From Simiduia litorea (GTDB taxonomy: Bacteria; Pseudomonadota; Gammaproteobacteria; Pseudomonadales; Cellvibrionaceae), in the NCBI RefSeq assembly GCF_042853465.1, contig NZ_AP031497.1:1860001-1924000 (forward strand): 64,000 bases of DNA, in the 5' to 3' direction. Position 1 is the first letter of the stretch. Each line of letters opens with the position of its first letter. Shown here piece by piece: positions 9,196-17,490 of the stretch. The notes below the pieces were generated by a model that saw nothing but the letters and a program-made list of their open reading frames with translations, searched no databases and was not told the DNA's origin. Position numbers and translations under genes: made by a program.

Positions 9196-9936
9196 TTAAA
9201 ACTCATCGAGCAGCTGGTGTTCGCTGTCTTGTTGCGAATCGGGGTTTAAAAACGTTTCAGGCATGAGTGATGGGCTGATAGATTTTCGCTTGCCGTCCAG
9301 CAGCTCAGCTACTTCTTTAATCATTTGGTGCCGACGTGGATCTGAGTGAGTTGATTGAATCAGCATCTGTCGAGCCTTTTTGTAAAACGCTTGCGCAGAT
9401 AGAGGGTTGGATTTGTTTGCTGCTTTATGTCCCTGGCCAATCATTGATATGACATCGACCATTAGGTGCTGGTAGCTGAGTTCTTTGATATAGATTTGCA
9501 TTTCTTCCATCGATATTTTTGCATGCGCTTGACGATGTCGAATCACCTTTGCCGCCTCTGTCAGGTGCTTTTGTGCCAAGGCTATTTTTGCATCACTTTC
9601 CAATAATCGCTTGGGTGGATTTGCCAGTGGTTCCGATAGGGAGGCGGTGCGTTGTTCTGCGTTTTTGAGTCCGGCTTCAAGATAAGTTTGACTTGAGTCC
9701 AGTTGAATCATCGCGCGATACATGTCGGTGATCTCATCATTAATTTGTATGAGAATATCCTGATTTTCTTGCAGGTTGACCAGATGGATCAGTAAGGATT
9801 CCAGCTCGTCGACGCGAAGCTTTAACTTATGCATCCTGATGCGCCGAGATCGCTGGCGCTCCTCCCGCTGATTGGCGATGCTGACCACCAAGAGCGACAG
9901 CACGGCGATAGAGCAAAAAATAATCAAGCTGGTCAA
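9196..9936 (-). CDS. Membrane-anchored coiled-coil protein, unknown function
   Basis: A 246-residue protein with a single N-terminal membrane helix (residues about 2-20), a basic patch (REERQRSRRIRMHKLKLR) and long predicted helices. The C-terminal 70 residues include a TPR-like helix pair (LSAQAFYKKARQMLIQ). The start is a TTG supported by GGAG six bases upstream; no ATG is available near this point. It is divergent from topA. The family is unnamed; a scaffold-like role is possible but unsupported. Confidence 0.65.
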   Translation of the reverse strand: MTSLIIFCSIAVLSLLVVSIANQREERQRSRRIRMHKLKLRVDELESLLIHLVNLQENQDILIQINDEITDMYRAMIQLDSSQTYLEAGLKNAEQRTASLSEPLANPPKRLLESDAKIALAQKHLTEAAKVIRHRQAHAKISMEEMQIYIKELSYQHLMVDVISMIGQGHKAANKSNPLSAQAFYKKARQMLIQSTHSDPRRHQMIKEVAELLDGKRKSISPSLMPETFLNPDSQQDSEHQLLDEF

Positions 9937-10277
9937 TTCTGACTCCGCGCGGTAAAAAAACCGAAAAAACTCAAAACTAAATTTAGTGCACCCAGCGGGT
10001 TATCGGCCAGTGAAATCTGAACTTTATAAAAAAGTATATTTAGTTCAGTAAAATCAATGGCTTGTGAGTGAATGCTCGTTACTGGAAATTACTGATTGGG
10101 CGGGGTGTCAGGCGAGAAAACCACCTTCTTCAGCTAGGTGTGCTAAAAACTAATGACTTGACCCACTCGCTGTGAGGTTTTATATATGCGCACCCTGAGC
10201 CCCGAATGGGCATCTGGCTGCGTATTATTCGCAATAGTCTATATATAGAAACAACACCTAACCCTTAGAGACCTTAT
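9937..10277. other. Intergenic region upstream of topA
   Basis: This 341-base stretch has no convincing open frame. It holds the 5' region of the minus-strand coiled-coil gene, an AT-rich part (about 9955-10060), and the likely topA promoter at 10158-10186. The leader between that promoter and the topA ATG is about 85 bases. Confidence 0.6.
10158..10186 (+). promoter_or_regulatory. Probable sigma-70 promoter of topA
   Basis: TTGACC (10158-10163) and TATATA (10181-10186) are separated by exactly 17 bases, a good match to the sigma-70 consensus. It points at topA, and the next feature downstream is the topA start. Read from sequence only. Confidence 0.5.
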
Positions 10278-12959
10278 ATGGCCAAATCACTAGTTATTGT
10301 CGAGTCACCCGCAAAGGCAAAGACCATCAATAAATACTTGGGCAGTGATTTCGTTGTCAAATCGAGTGTTGGCCACATTCGCGACCTTCCCACTAGCGGT
10401 AGCGCTAAGGGTGCGGTTGACCCTAAGGAGCGCGCTCGGCAGGCCGCTATTACGCGCAAACTGTCGCCTAAGGATAAAATAGCCCATAAAGAAGCCAAGT
10501 CTCGCGAGCAGCTGATCAATCGCATGGGGATTGACCCAGAGAACAATTGGGCCGCGCATTATGAAATTTTGCCAGGCAAGGAAAAAGTTGTCAGTGAGTT
10601 AAAGCAGTTGGCCGCAAAAGCCGATGTCATCTACCTCGCAACGGATTTGGATAGAGAGGGGGAGGCCATTGCATGGCATTTACGCGAAGCTATTGGTGGC
10701 GACGACAGTCGCTATAAGCGCGTGGTGTTTAATGAGATTACAAAGTCTGCTATTCAAGATGCCTTTTCTCAGCCGGGTGAACTAGATCTCGATCGTGTTA
10801 ACGCCCAGCAGGCGCGCCGGTTTCTGGATAGGGTTGTGGGTTACATGGTCTCCCCGCTGCTGTGGGAAAAAGTAGCGCGCGGTTTATCCGCTGGCCGGGT
10901 GCAGTCCGTTGCCGTGCGCTTGTTGGTCGAGAGAGAACAGGAAATTCGTGCCTTCGTACCGGAAGAGTACTGGGACTTGTTTGCTAACTTATTCACCAAA
11001 GAGCAAGCAAAGTTACGGTTTGAAGTAAAAAAATTCAATGACCAAGCGTTTAAGCCGTTAACAGAAGCGGATGCTCTCGTTGCGGTTAAGGCACTTGAGG
11101 GGGCAACCTATACGGTTGCCGAACGCGAAGACAAGCCGACTAAGTCGAAACCCTCTGCACCCTTTATTACTTCTACCTTGCAACAAGCGGCGAGCACGCG
11201 ATTAAGTTTTAGCGTTAAGAAGACCATGATGATGGCACAGCGTCTCTACGAGGCCGGCTACATTACCTACATGCGTACCGATTCGACTAACTTGTCTGGC
11301 GAAGCCGTAGCACATTGCCGCGATTATATATTGGATAATTTTGGCAAGCGTTATCTACCGGAATCACCGATGAGTTACGGTAGCAAGGAAGGCGCCCAAG
11401 AGGCGCATGAAGCGATTCGCCCATCTGACGTTAGTCTGATGCCCGCGCATCTAAAAGGCATGGAGCGGGACGCTGAGCGCCTTTACGGTTTGATCTGGCA
11501 GCAATTTGTCGCCTGTCAAATGACGCCGGCTGAGTTTACCTCCAGTTCGGTTGTGGTACAGGCGGCGGGTTATGAGTTGCGCACCCGAGGCCGCGTGATT
11601 CGCTTTGATGGTTTTATGAAAGTCATGCCGGTACAGGCGAAAAAAGATGAAGACGTGGTATTGCCTGATGTTTCAGTTGGCGAAGTGTTGAGTTTAGAAA
11701 AACTCGATCCCAATCAGCACTTTACTAAACCGCCTGCGCGTTATTCTGAAGCTGCGTTAGTGAAAGAGTTAGAGAAGCGCGGTATTGGTAGACCGTCAAC
11801 TTATGCAGCTATCATTTCGACTATTCAAGATCGCGGTTATGCTCGTGTTGAGGCTAGGCGCTTTTTTGCCGAGAAAATGGGTGACATCGTTACCGAGCGC
11901 TTGGTTGAAAGCTTTGATGATTTGATGGCCTTTTCGTTTACCGCTGAGATGGAGCAGTCGCTTGATAAAGTGGCGTTGGGCGAAAGGGGTTGGCAAGATG
12001 TTTTAAATGAGTTCTACCAGAACTTTTCTAAAAAATTGGAAGCCGCTAAGAGCAAAGATGGCGGTATGCGCGCCAACGACCCAACGGATACGGATATCGC
12101 TTGTTCTAACTGTGGCCGACCTATGCAGATTCGCACGGGCTCGACAGGCGTTTTCCTTGGTTGCTCTGGTTACGGGTTACCGCCCAAAGAGCGCTGTAAA
12201 AACACCATGAACTTGGTCTCTGGCGATGAGGCTATCAGCGCCGATGACGAAGAGGCTGAAACTCGCATACTGCGGAAAAAACGCCGCTGCAAATTATGTA
12301 AAGCTGCCATGGATAGCTACTTATTGGATGAAACCCGTAAGTTGCATATTTGCGGAAATAATCCAGATTGCTCTGGGTTCGAAGTAGAGCAGGGCACTTT
12401 TAAAATCAAGGGCTACGATGGCCCAGTGTTGGAGTGCGATAAATGCGGCAGTGAAATGCAGCTGAAAACTGGGCGTTTTGGTAAGTATTTTGGCTGCACC
12501 AGTGATAGCTGTAAGAACACCCGAAAATTATTGAAAAACGGTGAGGCGGCGCCACCAAAGATGGATCCGGTGCCGATGCCCGAGTTGACCTGTCAGAAGG
12601 TGGATGACCATTATATTTTGCGCGACGGTGCCGCAGGCTTATTTTTGGCTGCGAGTCAATTTCCCAAAAACCGTGAAACTCGCGCGCCCTTACTGTCCGA
12701 GTTAATGCCTCATAAGTCTGAAATTGATCCCAAGTACACCTTTTTGTTTTCTGCTCCTCTCGAGGATGAAGATGGCAACCCTACTATTGTGCGGTTTAAC
12801 CGAAAGGAAAAAGTCCACTATGTGCAGACAGAAGTCGAGGGTAAAGCGTCCGGTTGGAAGGCTGTCTATGAAGGCGGTAAATGGCAGATAGATGCGGCTA
12901 AAAAGCCAAAGGCAAAAAAAGCTGCTATTAAGAAACCGGCTAAGAAAAAGTCTTCTTAA
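10278..12959 (+). CDS. topA: DNA topoisomerase I (type IA)
   Basis: An 893-residue enzyme that relaxes negative supercoils by cutting one strand. The Toprim domain opens with SLVIVESPAKAKTI and contains DLDREGEAIAWHL. The catalytic tyrosine is residue 331 in YITYMRTDSTNLS. The C-terminal part has three zinc-ribbon repeats (CSNCGRPMQIRTGSTG; CKLCKAAMDS; CDKCGSEMQLKTGRFG), a further ribbon-like region without all cysteines, and a lysine-rich tail. Length and domains match the E. coli enzyme (865 residues). Its stop overlaps the next ATG by one base (TAATG), indicating translational coupling. Confidence 0.97.
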   Translation: MAKSLVIVESPAKAKTINKYLGSDFVVKSSVGHIRDLPTSGSAKGAVDPKERARQAAITRKLSPKDKIAHKEAKSREQLINRMGIDPENNWAAHYEILPGKEKVVSELKQLAAKADVIYLATDLDREGEAIAWHLREAIGGDDSRYKRVVFNEITKSAIQDAFSQPGELDLDRVNAQQARRFLDRVVGYMVSPLLWEKVARGLSAGRVQSVAVRLLVEREQEIRAFVPEEYWDLFANLFTKEQAKLRFEVKKFNDQAFKPLTEADALVAVKALEGATYTVAEREDKPTKSKPSAPFITSTLQQAASTRLSFSVKKTMMMAQRLYEAGYITYMRTDSTNLSGEAVAHCRDYILDNFGKRYLPESPMSYGSKEGAQEAHEAIRPSDVSLMPAHLKGMERDAERLYGLIWQQFVACQMTPAEFTSSSVVVQAAGYELRTRGRVIRFDGFMKVMPVQAKKDEDVVLPDVSVGEVLSLEKLDPNQHFTKPPARYSEAALVKELEKRGIGRPSTYAAIISTIQDRGYARVEARRFFAEKMGDIVTERLVESFDDLMAFSFTAEMEQSLDKVALGERGWQDVLNEFYQNFSKKLEAAKSKDGGMRANDPTDTDIACSNCGRPMQIRTGSTGVFLGCSGYGLPPKERCKNTMNLVSGDEAISADDEEAETRILRKKRRCKLCKAAMDSYLLDETRKLHICGNNPDCSGFEVEQGTFKIKGYDGPVLECDKCGSEMQLKTGRFGKYFGCTSDSCKNTRKLLKNGEAAPPKMDPVPMPELTCQKVDDHYILRDGAAGLFLAASQFPKNRETRAPLLSELMPHKSEIDPKYTFLFSAPLEDEDGNPTIVRFNRKEKVHYVQTEVEGKASGWKAVYEGGKWQIDAAKKPKAKKAAIKKPAKKKSS

Positions 12960-13432
12960 TGAGTCATTGTCAGAATGTGGTTAATCAGCAATTGGCTTGG
13001 TGCTCCACACTGTTGGAGCGCTTTGCAGCTGAATCAGCTCCTTGGCTAAAAGAGGCGCTATTGCAATCATTGACTTGGCATCTTCAGATTGCCTATAGCG
13101 CTTTCCTACAAGAGCTTGCTGAGAGTCAACGCTTAAGCTGCGAGCGCTCAAGCTCGATAATGACAGTCATTAGCGCTATTCCGAGTGGGCGGGGTTGTCC
13201 CGCTGAGTTTGACGAGCTAAAAAGCCTGGAGTTGGGTGAGTCATGGCTTTCTGTGTTACTTGCCCGTGCCACCAATCCAGCAGCAGTTACGATTAACCCT
13301 AGCGCTCAACAGCCTTGTAACGTGATTGCAGTGTCAACTACAGGCTCATGGAGCTTAGCTGAAGCACAGCAAGCATTATTGGCGTTAACGCAATTGATCG
13401 AGCGAAATCGCGCCCTTGGTCAAGAGTGCTAA
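12959..13432 (+). CDS. DUF6586-family protein downstream of topA
   Basis: A 157-residue mostly helical protein with no signal peptide. It corresponds in position and pattern (VNQQLAWC, LQIAYSAFLQELAE) to the DUF6586 gene that follows topA in Pseudomonas. The ATG overlaps the topA stop, so it is probably translated by coupling. Its function is not known; conserved linkage to topA and the lexA region is the only clue. Confidence 0.7.
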   Translation: MSHCQNVVNQQLAWCSTLLERFAAESAPWLKEALLQSLTWHLQIAYSAFLQELAESQRLSCERSSSIMTVISAIPSGRGCPAEFDELKSLELGESWLSVLLARATNPAAVTINPSAQQPCNVIAVSTTGSWSLAEAQQALLALTQLIERNRALGQEC

Positions 13433-13494
13433 GTGGCGAGAAGTCAAATTCAAATGCTGGTAGAATGGCAATTCAAGCAGTTTTGGGAGTTGTT

Positions 13495-13755
13495 ATGTCC
13501 TCAGATTTATATGAAATCATCGAATTATCGACAGGTGAAATCGCGCTGCGTCGTGCAAGTGAGGATGGCGAACCTTTGGTGGTGATTAAATTCTCTGAGG
13601 AATCTATACATTTTCTCAAAGAAGGTAAGTATGAGGTTGCGAAGGCCATGATTGAAGCCGGTATGGAGGCTGCAGGCGAGCTGTCTGTGGAATCTTTAGA
13701 AACAGACGTTAAATCAATGGATGCATCAGGCGCAGAGCAAAAAACTATCCACTAG
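13495..13755 (+). CDS. Conserved small acidic protein, unknown function
   Basis: An 86-residue acidic protein beginning MSSDLYEIIELSTGEIALRR. The pattern (strand, GEI, basic, then FSEESIHFL) resembles the small protein encoded between the DUF6586 gene and sulA in Pseudomonas. The ATG at 13495 is preferred over an upstream in-frame start because GGGAG lies 5-6 bases before it and homology begins here. It converges with sulA. No function can be assigned. Confidence 0.7.
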   Translation: MSSDLYEIIELSTGEIALRRASEDGEPLVVIKFSEESIHFLKEGKYEVAKAMIEAGMEAAGELSVESLETDVKSMDASGAEQKTIH

Positions 13756-13833
13756 TAAACAGTGTCCTTTGGGTAGGGTTTCTTACTCTTCTAGTGCCTG
13801 AGTTATTGTTCGCCTTGGCCGCCTCTTAAGTGT

Positions 13834-14253
13834 CTAGCGGCTTCTGACCAGTACAACACGACAATCTCCTTCATCCGCAGCTTGCTCTAATTCTCGAATC
13901 ACCGTTGGCGTTTGTACGCCTAGCTCCGCGATAACCGTGTGGCTGGTGCCATTGGCGACCGCTTCCCAGGTCATCCAGAGTGCGTCGTTAATGTGCTGGG
14001 CCTGAATAACTCTAACTGTGTTAACGTTAACCCTCTGTTCTTTAAGCCAGCGCTGGGACACGGCTTTATCGCTTACAATAGTAACCCAGCGATCTTTGTG
14101 TTGATTACTTAAGTATTGCAGCATGGGCAGTAGCAACGTGTGCTGTTCGGCGTTGGGTACCACGAGCTCGGTTAAACGTGTATTTTTTGCGCGCTCGGTT
14201 TCCGCTGGCTGGCGGGGAGTAGGGGCATGAAGCGTCTGTGCAGCGATACTCAT
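13834..14253 (-). CDS. sulA: SulA-like SOS cell division inhibitor
   Basis: A 139-residue protein of the SulA family, which binds FtsZ and blocks septation during the SOS response. The core LTELVVPNAEQHTLLLPML, then WVTIVSD and RVIQAQHINDAL, follows the family fold (a RecA-like core without ATPase residues). Its ATG overlaps the lexA stop by four bases (ATGA), so it is the second gene of the lexA operon, as in Pseudomonas. Induction therefore comes from the two SOS boxes upstream of lexA. Confidence 0.85.
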   Translation of the reverse strand: MSIAAQTLHAPTPRQPAETERAKNTRLTELVVPNAEQHTLLLPMLQYLSNQHKDRWVTIVSDKAVSQRWLKEQRVNVNTVRVIQAQHINDALWMTWEAVANGTSHTVIAELGVQTPTVIRELEQAADEGDCRVVLVRSR

Positions 14254-14861
14254 GAGTGCTTACCCCTTCTCAAGACGCCGACACTTAGCCCTTCAATGGC
14301 AAATGCTTGCGATTTCAAATCTACTTCAATTACATCAAATTCTTCATTTTCAGGGTGTAGTTTTATTGATGAGCTGCCACGGCGGTGCTCAAAGCGTTTG
14401 ACGGTAACGTCTTCATCGATACGTGCAACCACAACATCGCCCGTTCTAGCTTCGGTAGTGCGGTGTACTGCCAAAAGGTCGCCATCTAAAATACCGATAT
14501 TCTTCATGCTCATACCGTGTACGCGCAGCAGATAATCAGCACTTGGGCTAAAGAATGTGGCCGGAATTTCGCAATATTCCTCGATGTTTTCTTCCGCCAA
14601 TATAGGATTGCCAGCCGCCACTCGGCCAATCAAAGGAATCCCGGTTTCTGACTCCGGCAGGCGAATGCCTCTAGACGCGCCTGCAACCATCTCAATAGCA
14701 CCTTTACGCGCTAAGGCTTTTAGGTGTTCCTCAGCAGCATTTGCAGACTTAAAGCCAAGCTCCTGAGCGATTTCAGCGCGAGTCGGCGGGTAGCCGGTTT
14801 CGTCGATGGCGCGTTTCACTAGCTCAAGCACTTCTTGTTGTCGGGCGGTGAGTTTGATCAT
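14250..14861 (-). CDS. lexA: SOS repressor LexA
   Basis: A 203-residue repressor. The N-terminal winged-helix DNA-binding domain (1-65) includes TRAEIAQELGFKSANAAEEH. The self-cleavage site is Ala83-Gly84 (VAAGNPI), and the catalytic dyad is Ser118 (HGMSMKN) and Lys155 (VKRFEH). All residues needed for RecA-stimulated autoproteolysis are present. Two SOS boxes and a sigma-70 promoter lie just upstream, so autoregulation is expected. It is co-transcribed with sulA. Confidence 0.97.
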   Translation of the reverse strand: MIKLTARQQEVLELVKRAIDETGYPPTRAEIAQELGFKSANAAEEHLKALARKGAIEMVAGASRGIRLPESETGIPLIGRVAAGNPILAEENIEEYCEIPATFFSPSADYLLRVHGMSMKNIGILDGDLLAVHRTTEARTGDVVVARIDEDVTVKRFEHRRGSSSIKLHPENEEFDVIEVDLKSQAFAIEGLSVGVLRRGKHS

Positions 14862-14876
14862 AGCGGTTTCCTGAGT

Positions 14877-14892
14877 CTGTTTTTTTATACAG
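14877..14892. promoter_or_regulatory. SOS box, lexA-proximal
   Basis: CTGT-N8-ACAG, a perfect match to the LexA consensus core with an AT-rich spacer. It lies 16 bases upstream of the lexA start codon, downstream of the predicted transcription start, so LexA bound here would block elongation or initiation. Confidence 0.9.
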
Positions 14893-14895
14893 TTG

Positions 14896-14911
14896 CTGTG
14901 ATTATATACAG
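14896..14911. promoter_or_regulatory. SOS box overlapping the lexA -10 element
   Basis: A second perfect CTGT-N8-ACAG element, three bases from the first. Its spacer contains the minus-strand TATAAT, so LexA binding would directly cover the promoter. Paired boxes at lexA are a known gammaproteobacterial arrangement. Confidence 0.92.
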
Positions 14912-14928
14912 TGAAAATGTTTCGGCAA
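14901..14928 (-). promoter_or_regulatory. lexA-sulA sigma-70 promoter
   Basis: On the minus strand TTGCCG (14928-14923) and a perfect TATAAT (14906-14901) are 16 bases apart. The -10 lies inside the second SOS box. Confidence 0.7.
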
Positions 14929-14999
14929 GTATTTAAATGGCTCAGCTATACTTAAATTGCCATTTCAATTGGTAATTTGTTGAAATATAAGGAGTTTCT

Positions 15000-15653
15000 A
15001 TGCTTGACGCAAAAATGCCTGAGGCGTGGCGGGTGCTGCGCATTCAGTCTGAGCTGGTAGATGGAATCGAGCAGTTAATAAAGGTTAGGGGTGCCGTTAC
15101 CGTTTTCGGTAGCGCGCGAACGCCACCCGAGCACCCCTACTATAAAGCAGCCGAAACACTCGGTCGGTTGTTCGCCGAGAGCGGCATACCGGTCATTACC
15201 GGTGGCGGCCCTGGTATTATGGAGGCATCTAATAAGGGCGCTAAACTGGCGGGTGGGGATTCCGTTGGTTTGAATATTACCTTGCCAATGGAGCAAGACC
15301 CCAACCCCTATCAAACGATAAGCCTGACCTTTCGCTACTTTTTCGTGCGCAAGTTTATGTTCGTAAAGCACGCCATCGGTTTTGTGATTATGCCTGGCGG
15401 GTTTGGTACTCTGGACGAGTTGTTTGAAGCGTTAACGTTAGTGCAGACCGGCAAGGTTGAACCCTTTCCCATCGTCTTGGTGAACAAGGGTTATTGGAAA
15501 GGCCTAGTGAGTTGGTTAAAAAGCACCATGTTGGCCGATGGCAATATTGATGCGATTGATATGAAGTTAATTCAGTTGGTGGACGCGCCAGAAGAGGCTG
15601 TAGATATTATTAAGGCCCATGTGGTTAAAAAGTCAGCACAATCTACCCACTAA
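15000..15653 (+). CDS. LOG-family nucleoside 5'-monophosphate phosphoribohydrolase
   Basis: A 217-residue Rossmann-fold protein of the TIGR00730/LOG family, which removes the ribose phosphate from (cytokinin) nucleotide monophosphates. The signatures GGGPGIMEASNKGA and MPGGFGTLDE (the PGGxGTxxE motif with catalytic glutamate) are intact. AAGGAG precedes the ATG by five bases. In Pseudomonas, psrA directly follows lexA; here this gene sits between them, transcribed away from lexA. The physiological substrate in bacteria is uncertain; general nucleotide housecleaning is an alternative to cytokinin production. Confidence 0.88.
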   Translation: MLDAKMPEAWRVLRIQSELVDGIEQLIKVRGAVTVFGSARTPPEHPYYKAAETLGRLFAESGIPVITGGGPGIMEASNKGAKLAGGDSVGLNITLPMEQDPNPYQTISLTFRYFFVRKFMFVKHAIGFVIMPGGFGTLDELFEALTLVQTGKVEPFPIVLVNKGYWKGLVSWLKSTMLADGNIDAIDMKLIQLVDAPEEAVDIIKAHVVKKSAQSTH

Positions 15654-15724
15654 CCTTATCTGACTTAGCGCTTGCCACGGGAGTAGCCTCTGGCAATCGC
15701 AAGCTTTCCTAGGTATTTGATTTC

Positions 15725-15753
15725 TTGACAGTTTGTTCATGTAAACGTATGTT
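15725..15753 (+). promoter_or_regulatory. psrA promoter with operator-like repeat in the spacer
   Basis: A perfect -35 TTGACA (15725-15730), a 17-base spacer and -10 TATGTT (15748-15753). The spacer is exactly filled by GTTTGTTCATGTAAAC plus one base, with GTTT/AAAC arms, and AAAC-N4-GTTC runs across the -10. The published PsrA target in Pseudomonas is G/CAAAC-N2-4-GTTTG/C, so the second arrangement is one base from the core. Autorepression is inferred. Confidence 0.65.
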
Positions 15754-15791
15754 CGGTGGTTGAACTAGCCTTCGACGATAGAGCCCTTAAC

Positions 15792-16421
15792 ATGTCTGAA
15801 ACAGATACCGTCGCCCGTATTCTTGACGCGGCAGAGGCATTATTTGCCGAGCGCGGATTCGCGGAAACCTCCCTCCGAACCATTACCAGCACTGCCGGCG
15901 TTAACCTCGCTGCGGTCAATTATCATTTCGGCTCCAAGAAAGAGTTGATTCAAGCCGTTTTCGCGCGTTTTCTGACACCTTTTTGCCAGGAATTGGAGCG
16001 CTCCTTGGTCAAGCTTATTGAGCGAAAAGGCAGTGAGTTAACCCCTGAGGATCTACTCGACTGTTTGTTCTCAACAATTTGTGATGGTTCAGAAGAGGGC
16101 AGTTATGCTGCGCAGCGCTTTATGCGTTTGCTGGGTTTAGCTTATGCGCAATCACAGGGTCATATTCGCCGTTTTATTATTGCTCGATACCATAAGTATT
16201 ATCAGCACTTTACCGGGTTGTTACTCAAAGCCGCGCCGGGCATAGATCCTGTGACTTTCTACTGGCGGTTATATTTTATGCTTGGCGCGACAATTTTTAC
16301 CTTGTCCAGTTTTGATTCTATTAGCGAGATTCTAAAAGAGGATTTCGGTTTGGATAGCACGCTGACTGGGACGACACAAATGATGGTTCCTGCGCTTTCG
16401 GGAATGTTTAGCGTTAAGTAA
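15792..16421 (+). CDS. psrA: TetR-family fatty-acid-responsive regulator PsrA
   Basis: A 209-residue TetR repressor. The DNA-binding domain (about 5-50) has the helix-turn-helix TSLRTITSTAGVNLAAVNYH, and the following HFGSKKELIQAVFARFL is close to Pseudomonas PsrA, which senses long-chain acyl ligands and controls beta-oxidation, rpoS and type III secretion genes. The C-terminal helices form the ligand domain. The ATG at 15792 is chosen because the upstream in-frame GTG (15756) would lie at or before the predicted transcription start. Position after lexA and before nagZ matches the Pseudomonas order. Confidence 0.88.
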   Translation: MSETDTVARILDAAEALFAERGFAETSLRTITSTAGVNLAAVNYHFGSKKELIQAVFARFLTPFCQELERSLVKLIERKGSELTPEDLLDCLFSTICDGSEEGSYAAQRFMRLLGLAYAQSQGHIRRFIIARYHKYYQHFTGLLLKAAPGIDPVTFYWRLYFMLGATIFTLSSFDSISEILKEDFGLDSTLTGTTQMMVPALSGMFSVK

Positions 16422-16451
16422 TATTATTATTCATATTAAGGCAAGAGACTG

Positions 16452-17468
16452 ATGGCACTGGGTGTAGTCATGGTAGACATTGAGGGCACGTCCCTCAATG
16501 ATGAAGATAAGCAGTTGTTATCCCATCCGCAGGTCGGTGGGTTGATTCTGTTTACACGAAATTTTGAATCGCTGGCACAGCTACAGCAATTGGTCTTCGC
16601 CATACGTGAATGTAGGCCCAATGTTGTTATTGCAGTCGATCACGAAGGCGGGCGAGTGCAGCGGTTTCGCGAAGGCTTTTCCCGTATTCCCGCTATGCAG
16701 AGTTTTTTAGATGATTTTAGGCTAGATGCAGAGGCGAGCCTCGAGCAGGTTCGGCAAATTGGTTGGTTGATGGCCAGTGAGTTGTTAGCCTGTGATATTG
16801 ACATCAGTTTTGCACCCGTTCTCGATGTCGATGACAATCATTGTAAGGTCATTGCTAACCGCTCGTTTTCGCCTCGTCCGCAGGAAGTGGTTACATTAGC
16901 GGGTGCATTTATTCGGGGTATGCACGAAGCTGGCATGGCGGTGACGGGCAAACACTATCCGGGGCATGGCTCAGTTACCGGTGATAGTCATTTGGTGCAG
17001 CCCGTAGACCCTCGGTCGTTAACGCAAATACAACACCACGACCTTATTCCCTTTACGCAACTGATTGATCAGTTGGATGCATTAATGCCTGCGCATATAG
17101 TCTTTCCCGATGTCGATCATTTGCCAGTGGGTTTTTCCAAAACGTGGTTACAGAAAAAGTTGCGCCAAGAATTACAATTTGACGGTGTAATTTTTAGTGA
17201 TGACCTCTCTATGGCCGGCGCTGAAAGTGCGGGTGATTTCACCGCTCGTGCCGATCTGGCGTTAGCGGCAGGCTGCGATATGGTGCTGGTTTGTAATGAT
17301 CGCGCCGCAGCACTAAAGGTTGTTGAACATCTTGCTGCTCAAGCTGTAGCCCCGAGCGAGCGCATTTCTCGTATGAGGATGCGCAAGCGTGTGCATTGGG
17401 ACGATTTACGTCTAGATGCGCGCTGGCAGCAGGTAGTCAGTTTGTTACCAATTGAAGCAACGGTTTAA
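16452..17468 (+). CDS. nagZ: Beta-N-acetylhexosaminidase NagZ
   Basis: A 338-residue cytoplasmic GH3 enzyme that removes N-acetylglucosamine from anhydro-muropeptides during cell-wall recycling. Visible motifs: VDHEGGRVQRFR, KHYPGHGSVTGDSH (the flexible loop with the acid/base histidine) and the nucleophile aspartate in IFSDDLSMAGA. Length is normal. It shares the operon with the MscS-like gene 22 bases downstream. In many gammaproteobacteria NagZ activity links to AmpC induction; no ampC is visible here. Confidence 0.96.
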   Translation: MALGVVMVDIEGTSLNDEDKQLLSHPQVGGLILFTRNFESLAQLQQLVFAIRECRPNVVIAVDHEGGRVQRFREGFSRIPAMQSFLDDFRLDAEASLEQVRQIGWLMASELLACDIDISFAPVLDVDDNHCKVIANRSFSPRPQEVVTLAGAFIRGMHEAGMAVTGKHYPGHGSVTGDSHLVQPVDPRSLTQIQHHDLIPFTQLIDQLDALMPAHIVFPDVDHLPVGFSKTWLQKKLRQELQFDGVIFSDDLSMAGAESAGDFTARADLALAAGCDMVLVCNDRAAALKVVEHLAAQAVAPSERISRMRMRKRVHWDDLRLDARWQQVVSLLPIEATV

Positions 17469-17490
17469 TTTACAGGATTTTGTTGAGCTC

